From: Bacillus shivajii
GTDB taxonomy: Bacteria; Bacillota; Bacilli; Bacillales; Salisediminibacteriaceae
Direction: 5' to 3'
Assembly (NCBI RefSeq): GCF_020519665.1
Contig: NZ_CP084703.1
Span: forward strand, 4,030,001 to 4,094,000
Length of the DNA: 64,000 nt
Shown: in pieces, positions 23,180 to 32,125 of the stretch
How the letters are laid out: every line of letters begins with the position of its first letter
How positions within the stretch are numbered: the first letter of the stretch is position 1
Made by a program: the position numbers and the translations under genes
Notes under the pieces: model-generated
What the model was told of the DNA's origin: nothing
Databases searched by the model: none
What the model saw: the letters and a program-made list of their open reading frames with translations, nothing else

Positions 23180-24019
23180 TTAAATGACTTTATAGTCAAC
23201 AATCTTCAGTATATTATTCTTACATTTCACGTAATATTCCCCGTTCACATTATTAATGACTCCTATAGGCATATCATGTGCTATCGATTCTTCTACTATT
23301 AATTGATTAATGATAATCTTATTTCCATCCTTTAAAAAATAATAAGCACCTGGATATGGCTTTGCCTGAGCTCTTACAAAATTAATTACTTCATTCGCAT
23401 TCTTGTAAAAGTCAATATACCCCATATCAGGTGTTCTCTTACCAAAAAAACTAGCTTCCTGTTCTTTTTGTTTAATAAGTGGCTTATTATCTGCTAGTTT
23501 TTTCAATGAGTTTATTAACAACTCCGGATACAACTCTTCGTACTTCTTCAGTAAACTGTAACCTGTATCGTCACTTTTAATTCTTACAGGAATTTGCTCA
23601 ATGATATCTCCAGTATCTACAGTTTCTTCTATAATGTGGGAAGTTATTCCACTAAAGTCTTCTCCGTTAATAATACTCCAAACATGGGGGGTTCTCCCTC
23701 TATACTTCGGCAACAATGAACCATGAATGTTCAATGCATATTTTGGTAATTTAAAAATCTCTTTTGGAAGAATATATCTATAATTTACACTTATCAAATA
23801 ATCAATATGTTCTTGAGAGATCGCTTCTTTTATATCATTCATATACTTTCTTGCATCTTTATAGGAGAATTTAATATTATGTTTTTTCGCGAAGGTATCT
23901 ACACTTTCATTATCTAATTCCTTATGAGTGAGTATAAAAGATATAGCATATCCTTCAGCAATTAGCCTTTGTACACAATCTTTTCCCAATTTCCCAAATC
24001 CACAAAAGAGTATACTCAT
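23180..24019 (-). CDS. Sugar N-formyltransferase (formyl_trans_N family) in place of PseH
   Basis: 279 aa. N-terminal formyltransferase domain with the Asn/His/Asp catalytic set: ALNIHGSLLPKYRGRTPHVWSI, then ETVDTGDII. A C-terminal OB-like domain follows (FYKNANEVINFVRAQAKPYPGAY). It resembles methionyl-tRNA formyltransferase and the sugar 4-amino N-formyltransferases that use N10-formyl-THF. The cell's fmt gene is normally next to def, not here. The position, pseG-X-pseI, is exactly that of pseH. The inferred job is N-formylation of the 4-amino group of the PseC product, giving a 7-N-formyl pseudaminic acid. Confidence 0.85.
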   Translation of the reverse strand: MSILFCGFGKLGKDCVQRLIAEGYAISFILTHKELDNESVDTFAKKHNIKFSYKDARKYMNDIKEAISQEHIDYLISVNYRYILPKEIFKLPKYALNIHGSLLPKYRGRTPHVWSIINGEDFSGITSHIIEETVDTGDIIEQIPVRIKSDDTGYSLLKKYEELYPELLINSLKKLADNKPLIKQKEQEASFFGKRTPDMGYIDFYKNANEVINFVRAQAKPYPGAYYFLKDGNKIIINQLIVEESIAHDMPIGVINNVNGEYYVKCKNNILKIVDYKVI

Positions 24020-24021
24020 AG

Positions 24022-25017
24022 TTATCTCACCCCTTTATCATCAACCAGTTTGTCAATAAGTCGTCTCCTACCTAATCCATCGATTATCTCATTATAGCTA
24101 TGGATTATTTGAGTTCTTTTATCGGCATTTAACAACTTATTGAACTCATCTTCTAATTCATGTAATAAGTTTATATTCTTATAGTCCAGTATTTTTTTTA
24201 CCAAATTATACTCTTTTAATCCAGCAACATTATTATTCTGATTATCTATAATCTTTATTGGAATAAAAGGTGTTTGTGTCGCTAATAATTCATAAATAGT
24301 CTGTCCTGCAGCCGTTATAGCAAAATCAGACTTAAGCATTATAGATTTCATTTCCCTAGCTGTAGCATTCTCATAAAAGTTGACATTCTTTGAGGAAAAA
24401 CTTTTTATTTCTTTAACATTATTAAACGCATTTCCAATTACTACATTGAAAGTAATTTCTGAGTTGTCATTGCAAAGTTTATTTAGGATACTTGGAGTTA
24501 AATTGTGTATGTCAGACCCACCTAGTGTTATTAGTACTTCTTTTACTTGCCAGTTAATATTCTCTCTTTTAACTTGGATGAAAGGGCTTCTCAAAATAAT
24601 ATATTTAGGTCCAAGTAAATAGCAGTTCATATCACTTATAGGATACTTAACTGCTTTAGTACTAAGAGATGGGTTAACTACAATACCTTTTGGATATTCA
24701 ATCCTTCCAATGTCATCAATAAATAGAGTTTTTCTGGCACGATTTGAAATAACTCGATATAAATCTTCACTAGCCAAGTAAGAGTCTACAATGCAATAGT
24801 CGCTCTGTTTAATATAGTTTGTTAAAAATTCCTTTGACAACCAATTAAATATTTTGTACTGCTTATCTTTTATTATTTCAAATTGAGGCGTGTCGCTATT
24901 AACAATGAATTCAACTTCAATTCCTCTGTCCGCCAATTCATCATATAAAGAGGTACACCTTGAGATATGTCCTAAACCTATTTGACTACCGCCTTCTGTA
25001 AAGATCAACGCCCTCAT
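24022..25017 (-). CDS. pseG: UDP-2,4-diacylamino-trideoxy-altropyranose hydrolase
   Basis: 331 aa from ATG 25017 (AAGGA 8 nt upstream; an ATG three codons earlier overlaps that site). GT-B-like hydrolase of the PseG family: FTEGGSQIGLGHISRCTSLYDEL with the conserved GxGH histidine, CIVDSY, LFIDDIGR, VLITLGGSD and AAGQTIYELLATQTPFIPI. It removes UDP before PseI. It must accept the N-formylated substrate if the neighbour acts as proposed. Confidence 0.9.
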   Translation of the reverse strand: MRALIFTEGGSQIGLGHISRCTSLYDELADRGIEVEFIVNSDTPQFEIIKDKQYKIFNWLSKEFLTNYIKQSDYCIVDSYLASEDLYRVISNRARKTLFIDDIGRIEYPKGIVVNPSLSTKAVKYPISDMNCYLLGPKYIILRSPFIQVKRENINWQVKEVLITLGGSDIHNLTPSILNKLCNDNSEITFNVVIGNAFNNVKEIKSFSSKNVNFYENATAREMKSIMLKSDFAITAAGQTIYELLATQTPFIPIKIIDNQNNNVAGLKEYNLVKKILDYKNINLLHELEDEFNKLLNADKRTQIIHSYNEIIDGLGRRRLIDKLVDDKGVR

Positions 25018-25034
25018 ACTTTTCATCCTTATGA

Positions 25035-25769
25035 TTATTTGAGTTTCTTTTGTTCAATATGTGCATTGAAAGTAAAAAGTTTAGGTTCTTGCTTGAATAT
25101 CTCTATAATATCTTGAAGATAAAAATCATGTGTTCCTTTATATAGTCTATTATAAATTTCATTTATTAATTCGAAATCCTCTTCTGTATCTAATGTCCAC
25201 CGATACATAGAATAATTAACATCATTCTTTAAGTAATGTATTTCATTACTGTTTTCATAAATGTAGGGAGTGACATGTTCTCTATGATACTTTTCTCTTC
25301 CATTATTAAATGCATCTTCTAATACTTCAAAAGAAAATACTTCTGTGTCCAATCCTCTAGGAAATGTTCTTTGACTTAGATCGGATCCAGCATTTGTTAC
25401 AATGTCATATTTTTCTTCTAAATAGAAATTAAGAATTTCATCTATTACATTTGCATCAATTACAGGACAATCAGAAGTAATTCTTACAACAATATCAATA
25501 TTGTTTTCTTTTGCTGCTAAATAGTAACGACTGAGAACGTCTTCTTCACTTCCCCTATATACCTTAGCACCACATTTAATTGCTTCATTTTCAATAATAG
25601 TATCTCTTTCTTTTACAGTTGTAGCAATAATAATCTCATCTATTAAATTAGATTGATTAACTCTTTCTATCACATGTGATAGTACGGTTCTCCCTTTTAT
25701 ATCTTTCATTACTTTTCCTGAAAGTCTTGTTGACCCCATTCTAGCTTGTATAATAGCTGCAATTTTCAT
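25035..25769 (-). CDS. pseF: SpsF/PseF-type cytidylyltransferase
   Basis: 244 aa with the nucleotidyltransferase start IIQARMGSTRLSGKVM, then VVRITSDCPVID and RGLDTEVFSFE. This is the SpsF (COG1861) type, commonly serving as CMP-pseudaminic acid synthetase in Firmicute pse operons. It activates the nonulosonate to its CMP form. Gaps of 9-17 nt on both sides confirm operon membership. Confidence 0.85.
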   Translation of the reverse strand: MKIAAIIQARMGSTRLSGKVMKDIKGRTVLSHVIERVNQSNLIDEIIIATTVKERDTIIENEAIKCGAKVYRGSEEDVLSRYYLAAKENNIDIVVRITSDCPVIDANVIDEILNFYLEEKYDIVTNAGSDLSQRTFPRGLDTEVFSFEVLEDAFNNGREKYHREHVTPYIYENSNEIHYLKNDVNYSMYRWTLDTEEDFELINEIYNRLYKGTHDFYLQDIIEIFKQEPKLFTFNAHIEQKKLK

Positions 25770-25778
25770 GTAATTGCC

Positions 25779-26951
25779 CTACTTTCGATAATTATTTATT
25801 ACTTTATTTACAGCTGCTATTACATCCATAACATCTTCTTCTGTCATAGCAGGGAAAAGTGGTAATGTAATGATTTCCTCATACAATTTTTCTGAATTTG
25901 GACATATACCACGTTGATAACCCAATTGTGTATAGTATGGCAGAAGGTGAACAGGAATATAATGTACGTTAACACCAATATTTTCATTAAGTAAAGCCTC
26001 GAAGATTTCTTTTCTATCCCCCAAAAGCTTATCTAAATTTAAACGTATAATATATAAATGCCAGCTTGATGATCCATACTGTTCCTGATATGGTATTTGA
26101 ACTTCCTTTAACTCTTTAAAAGCCTTATTGTATATCGACACATACTTCTTTCTTAAGTCAACAAACTTATCAATCTTCTTCAATTGACTAGTACCAAGAG
26201 CAGCTTGAATATCGGTCATTCGATAATTAAAACCTAAGAACTGCATTTCATAATACCAAGGTCCATGATTTTCAATCAACTTATCAGATTCTCTAGTAAT
26301 TCCATGGGATCTAAATTGTAATAATTTTTGATAAAACTCTTCATTATTAGTTGTTATGACCCCGCCTTCTCCTGAAGTAATATGTTTTACAGGGTGAAAA
26401 CTGAACATTGTCATACCACTTAATGAACCTATTTTTTTCTCTTTATAAGTCGCACCCAAAGCATGTGCAGCATCCTCGATTACCACGAGATTATAATTTT
26501 TAGCAAGTTGGTGAATTTCATCTATAGCAACTGGTTGTCCTGTGAAATGTACAGGAATAATTGCTTTGGTATTCTCGTTAATTAACTCTTTAACTTTTTT
26601 GGGGTCAATATTATAAGTTTTGGGATCTATATCAGCAAAGACCGGCTTGCCACCTTGATAAAGAACACAATTAGAACTAGCGGCAAAGGTCATCGGTGTT
26701 GTAATAACTTCATCTCCTTCACCAATACCTGCTGCAAAGCAAGCACCGTGAAGGGCAGCTGTTCCATTCGAAAATGCAACAGCATATTGAGCTCCCACGT
26801 AAGAAGCAACAGCTTGTTCAAACTCTACTACTGCCGGTCCTGTTGTTAAATAGTCGCCTTTTAATACATTTACCACTGATTGAATATCATCTTCATCAAT
26901 CCACTGACGCCCATATGGTAAGTAACTGTCTCTGATTGTTTTAGTATCCAT
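25779..26951 (-). CDS. pseC: UDP-4-amino-4,6-dideoxy-N-acetyl-beta-L-altrosamine transaminase
   Basis: 390 aa from ATG 26951 (AAGGAAG 6 nt upstream). DegT/DnrJ/EryC1 fold with FSNGTAALHGACFAAGIGEG, DAAHALGATY and the PLP-binding Lys in FSFHPVKHITSGEGG, the form typical of PseC. It transfers an amino group to the PseB product. The N-terminal LPYGRQWIDEDDIQSVVNVLKGDYLTTG is diagnostic of the family. Confidence 0.94.
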   Translation of the reverse strand: MDTKTIRDSYLPYGRQWIDEDDIQSVVNVLKGDYLTTGPAVVEFEQAVASYVGAQYAVAFSNGTAALHGACFAAGIGEGDEVITTPMTFAASSNCVLYQGGKPVFADIDPKTYNIDPKKVKELINENTKAIIPVHFTGQPVAIDEIHQLAKNYNLVVIEDAAHALGATYKEKKIGSLSGMTMFSFHPVKHITSGEGGVITTNNEEFYQKLLQFRSHGITRESDKLIENHGPWYYEMQFLGFNYRMTDIQAALGTSQLKKIDKFVDLRKKYVSIYNKAFKELKEVQIPYQEQYGSSSWHLYIIRLNLDKLLGDRKEIFEALLNENIGVNVHYIPVHLLPYYTQLGYQRGICPNSEKLYEEIITLPLFPAMTEEDVMDVIAAVNKVINNYRK

Positions 26952-26991
26952 ATTAAACTTCCTTTCCATATTAAATAGAGGAAAATAGTGA

Positions 26992-27963
<972 letters not shown>

Positions 27964-28026
27964 TTAGTTCTCTCCTTAGCTATAAAATTTTTTATGATAA
28001 CTAGTCATTTCAAGCAATTAACCTAT

Positions 28027-29226
28027 CTAACTCCTTTTAATATTAGCTGTTAAAATACCTAGAGCCATAATGAATAAATAGTCCAAGTATATTGTATACG
28101 CAGTAAATGAATTAATCAGCCCTGCAATTAAATAGAAGAGTAGAATAGTATTTTCAATCGATAGTTTTTTTCTTTGTAACCTTCGGTAATTAATAATAAT
28201 TATACTTAAAATATACCCATAAATGATAAGTGTATAAATAGGTCCATATCTTGTGAAGATTGCTATTGGTGTAAAGTGAACATTTTTGTGTGCTTCTCGA
28301 ATAAGGGTACCATCACTACTAAAATATTCATAAGTGTATCCTGCTCCCATTCCAGTAATTAATAAAACAGGATTGTCTATCAAAGGTTTCATAGCATATA
28401 TCACTTCTCTAACTCTTGCATCGCTTTCTATCCTATTGTACTCAGATAGCGGGTTTACAAACATCGTTTTGTAAAGAAGGGGCTGTATACGTTCTGGAAA
28501 TTGATTAAACTTATCTGGGCTAAGTGTAAAGAAAATTATACTGGCGAAGATCATAGTAACCGAAATCACCATTAAGGCTCTTACAATTGGTTTCATATTC
28601 GCATTACCAAACCCCACTATTAATAAAACAGATAGGACGCCTAGCAATACACCTCTTTTACTAGCTATTATAAGTAAAATAAGTACAATTATAAATTTCA
28701 GGTATTGTTTGTTAAACAGATATACTATTAGTGGAAAAACAAAAAAAATAGATGTTCCTCCTACGCTGAATACATTAAATCCTATAAAAGGGGCAACCCA
28801 ATAACTGATTGTCGAAATGACTAAACCAATAAACATCCAATTTGCAAATTTAATCTGTAGTTCTTTATCAAAATTAATGTTCTGACTTCGCATATAAACT
28901 ATAAGCATTACAAAAAATAGTGCATTGTAGGTATCAGCAACTAAGTCCCTATACGAGTCATTTATTAAAAATCCAAACAAAAAGTAAATTAATGGAAAAA
29001 ATAATAGGATTATTTCAACTACAGTAAACCTCACCTTATTTAATTTTGTCATGAAAAATAATACCATCACTAAAGAAATTAACAGACTAGAATATACAGC
29101 TAAAAAAGATGTATTATAAATGGCAGTAGCTCTAAGAATAGATAAAATCTGGAATGCGATAAAGTGAAGGAATAATAGGTGTAAAAATATTGTAGCACCC
29201 TTGTCCTGTTTAATACTTGTAGTCAT
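28027..29226 (-). CDS. Wzy-type polysaccharide polymerase
   Basis: 399 aa from ATG 29226 (AAAGGG 7 nt upstream). Ten or more transmembrane segments. A large extracellular loop near residues 245-320 contains ARVREVIYAMKPLIDNPVLL, GMGAGYTYEYF and a conserved HKNVHFTPIAIFTRYG, as in O-antigen polymerases/ligases. It would join the lipid-linked repeat units outside the membrane. Very AT-rich coding sequence. No other Wzy candidate is present in the cluster, which supports this role. Confidence 0.8.
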   Translation of the reverse strand: MTTSIKQDKGATIFLHLLFLHFIAFQILSILRATAIYNTSFLAVYSSLLISLVMVLFFMTKLNKVRFTVVEIILLFFPLIYFLFGFLINDSYRDLVADTYNALFFVMLIVYMRSQNINFDKELQIKFANWMFIGLVISTISYWVAPFIGFNVFSVGGTSIFFVFPLIVYLFNKQYLKFIIVLILLIIASKRGVLLGVLSVLLIVGFGNANMKPIVRALMVISVTMIFASIIFFTLSPDKFNQFPERIQPLLYKTMFVNPLSEYNRIESDARVREVIYAMKPLIDNPVLLITGMGAGYTYEYFSSDGTLIREAHKNVHFTPIAIFTRYGPIYTLIIYGYILSIIIINYRRLQRKKLSIENTILLFYLIAGLINSFTAYTIYLDYLFIMALGILTANIKRS

Positions 29227-29251
29227 ATACAACGCCCTTTATTTAAGTAAG

Positions 29252-31099
29252 CTATTCTCTTATTGTACTATTAGATTTAAAATTCATAATATAGTCATAA
29301 ACTCTAGATGCTGCATCACCTTGATAGTCTCCTAGCTTATACTTGAGATACTTTTTCCTATTTATAAAATATTTTCCATTAAGCACTCTTAGGTTTTTCA
29401 GTTGATTTTCAAGTTCTTGTTTACTAAATACCTTAGTAGTTACATCGTCTTGGATAAAATCAAATTTTATTTTGTGCTTTTTTTGATAGTTAATACTAAT
29501 AGCTGGAGTACCAATAAATATTGCTTGCATTAAAGTTCCTGAATGAATAGACAAGACTAAATCACTATTTGAAATTAACGTAGAACTATCTACTTCATCA
29601 GTTATAATTTCAAGTTTTTGATAGTAATCCTTGTATTTCATAAAAGTTTTTTTGTCTTTCTCTCTAGGATGGAGCTTGACCTTAATATCGAAATTGAACT
29701 CATTCTTTTTAATAATTTCTATTATATCTTCTATTATTTTGAAATAGTCTACTTTAAAATCATCTGGTTGTGTAAATATAGAGATTACCTTAAAGTCATT
29801 CTTATGTTTTGAAGTGTTAAAATAATCATCATAAGAAATTGGTCCAACATAAGCAAATTCTTCGTCTGATTTTAAAGAATTTAATTTATTGGCAATTTCA
29901 TTGGACATCATAAACATTACATTATTCCATGAAATTTTAGGTAATAAACGGTCACTAATAGAAACATGCTGAATCCCTACTGAAGGAACTTTCCTCTGTC
30001 TAGCCCACTTTGTTTGAAGTGCAGAGTGATACCCGTGAGTCTCATTGTTTATTAATACTACAAGATCTTTTTGCATTGTATCATCGAATTTATTTAATAA
30101 GTGATTGAAAACCAAAGTATCAAACCAATATACTGTAAGTTCTTTCATAAGTTTGCTACAATCTAAACTAATTTTATTATCAAAAATGTAGAAATCTCTA
30201 TTTTGACGTTTTTTGATTCTTTTCTTTATATAATAAATTTTTTTGTTTATTTTAAATAATTTAGAAAAGGTAAGTAATTGATAAAGGTTGTAATTGTTTA
30301 CCTTGTGTTTTAAAAATTCTTTATGAATTTTATTATTTGAATAATTTTCGAAAGAAAGATATATAGGTGTCATTTCCTTTCTTTTTTCAATCTCCCTATA
30401 AATTGGAACTAGAGGGCTAATTTGTATTGGACTTCGCACAACAAAGATTCCATACTTTAATAAACTATCTTTAAAAGTAACCTTAGTTTCTCTCATGGCC
30501 TCTAGTACTTTTCTTATTATAAAGATACTTTTCCCTATAGAAATAGCATTCAACTTTATAAACGATAATGTTTTCAAGTAAATAGATGGAGTTTTATTTT
30601 TCCATAAAATATCATATTTCGATTTGAACGAATGGTAAATAAAGTTATTCAAAAACCAGTTTCTTTTATATAAAAATCTAAAAGGACGCTCTCCCTCTGC
30701 TAATGTTAAAGCTAAAAACTGCTCGCTATCGGAACCGCCGTATATAACTAAACAATTAATATGATATTCCTTTAGATATTTTTCAAGCTGATTAACCATA
30801 TTTACTATCATACAAATCATATTATATATTTTATTAACTAGTAATTCCGGTGAATAGCTGTAATTGTTTTCCGATATATAATCAATATCTTTAACTATTT
30901 CATTAGTTAACTCAATTTTTTTCTCCGATTCCGTTTCAATAAACAAATCCAAAAAAATTATATCATTAAAATCCATTTCCATTAATTCATTATATAACGA
31001 GCGATCTGTGACAAAGATTTTTGAATTATCCTCAAGTTTATCGAGGATTAATTTTATTTTTTTAGTGAATTTATTGTCATGGATTATATACCCCTTCAT
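29252..31099 (-). CDS. Large GT-B-like glycosyltransferase, candidate pseudaminyltransferase
   Basis: 615 aa, soluble. The N-terminal half is a weakly conserved alpha/beta region with an internal helical stretch (about 200-310). The C-terminal half has KVPSVGIQHVSISDRLLP, an FTQP segment, VKLHPREKDK and LSIHSGTLMQAIFIGTPAISINY. These are like capsule-type transferases (KpsC/KpsS, CDP-glycerol transferase relatives) that use CMP- or CDP-activated donors. It sits beside the pse operon and no other gene here looks like a nonulosonate transferase, so it is the best candidate for adding the pseudaminic acid derivative. That assignment is inference. Confidence 0.6.
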   Translation of the reverse strand: MKGYIIHDNKFTKKIKLILDKLEDNSKIFVTDRSLYNELMEMDFNDIIFLDLFIETESEKKIELTNEIVKDIDYISENNYSYSPELLVNKIYNMICMIVNMVNQLEKYLKEYHINCLVIYGGSDSEQFLALTLAEGERPFRFLYKRNWFLNNFIYHSFKSKYDILWKNKTPSIYLKTLSFIKLNAISIGKSIFIIRKVLEAMRETKVTFKDSLLKYGIFVVRSPIQISPLVPIYREIEKRKEMTPIYLSFENYSNNKIHKEFLKHKVNNYNLYQLLTFSKLFKINKKIYYIKKRIKKRQNRDFYIFDNKISLDCSKLMKELTVYWFDTLVFNHLLNKFDDTMQKDLVVLINNETHGYHSALQTKWARQRKVPSVGIQHVSISDRLLPKISWNNVMFMMSNEIANKLNSLKSDEEFAYVGPISYDDYFNTSKHKNDFKVISIFTQPDDFKVDYFKIIEDIIEIIKKNEFNFDIKVKLHPREKDKKTFMKYKDYYQKLEIITDEVDSSTLISNSDLVLSIHSGTLMQAIFIGTPAISINYQKKHKIKFDFIQDDVTTKVFSKQELENQLKNLRVLNGKYFINRKKYLKYKLGDYQGDAASRVYDYIMNFKSNSTIRE

Positions 31100-31194
31100 A
31101 TAACCACCTCAAAGTCGATTCTCATAGCTTATACACCCTATCTACACTTATAATATTTTTCGGATCAAGAATAAGTTTGTATTTAATATTATCC

Positions 31195-32085
31195 TAACTA
31201 TTCTTAATATGATCATGTCCAACCATAACAACAAGTATTTCTACTCATTTAAAAAGTCTTCAAAATTTTGCTCGTCTATTCGCCCTAAACCACATTCTCT
31301 TTATACGATAATCCATAAGACAAACTTTGGAGACATCTATAATCCTATGCTCTCTCATAATTCCTCCAATACGTCCTAGTACACGTCTTAGCATAGAGTC
31401 ATTAATTCTTCTTGTTGTTAAGATAAGGTTTGTTAAGTATGGATAATCTCCAAGTAAGAAGCCGGGATCAATAGAAATGCAACGACCTCCAACACTTGAC
31501 CCTGGTTGTAACATATTAATTCATGGATGCGTATTAGCAGTTCTAATAATCTCATAACATTCATATTATCAGTACAACATATTTGCGCTAATTCATTTGC
31601 AAATGCAAAATTAATATCTCTATAAGTGTTCTCTACAACCTTATAAATTTCTGCTGAACTTATATCTGTAACTGCGATTCTGCTTTACAGAAATTAAAAT
31701 AAACCCTTTAATCTTTTCTTCAATTCCAACATTATCTGACCAATAGTTCTTGGGTTATTTTCAAATTCATAAATTATATTACACGGGATAATCCTTTCAG
31801 GTGCACGCATTAAATGGATATCATCACCGCTCATAAAGCCTATTTAGGATCAAGCTTTTTACTTTCCTTAATATAAGGTGTTGGAACTGCCAAAATATAA
31901 GTGTGTTTCTCTTGCTTTCCAGTTGAAAACTTAATTCCATTTAAATGGCTTCTTAAAATAAGTCCTGTAATCCCTCTTCTTCAAAAGTAAGCTTGTCAAT
32001 ACCAACTACCTTGATTTCACTTTTGACTAACATGAGAACCCTTGGTAAGCCTATATATCAGAGCCCAATTATATTTATCAAAAGT
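31195..32085 (-). pseudogene. Decayed wecC-type nucleotide-sugar dehydrogenase
   Basis: On the minus strand, shifted frames together spell a degraded WecC/CapL-type protein: LTFEEEGLQD, ILAVPTPYIKES, MRAPERIIPCNIIYE, VVENTYRDINFAFANELAQIC, MLQPGSSVGGRCISIDPGFLLGDYP, and near 31200 the family end VVMVGHDHIKN. The active-site Cys region has become GGRCIS. Multiple frameshifts, an internal stop-rich stretch and a deletion in the C-terminal domain make it non-functional. It is more like the CapL/WecC subgroup with GDYPELTNL than the intact wecC here, so it is probably the remnant of an earlier sugar pathway. Confidence 0.85.
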
Positions 32086-32125
32086 TCCGTTCATTCCGAC
32101 TAATTTTGTATAAAGTACCTATTTG

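Noticed and set aside
23180-24019. Methionyl-tRNA formyltransferase Fmt
   Set aside because: It lies inside the pse operon, away from def/rsmB, and has a divergent C-terminal domain; a sugar N-formyltransferase role fits better.
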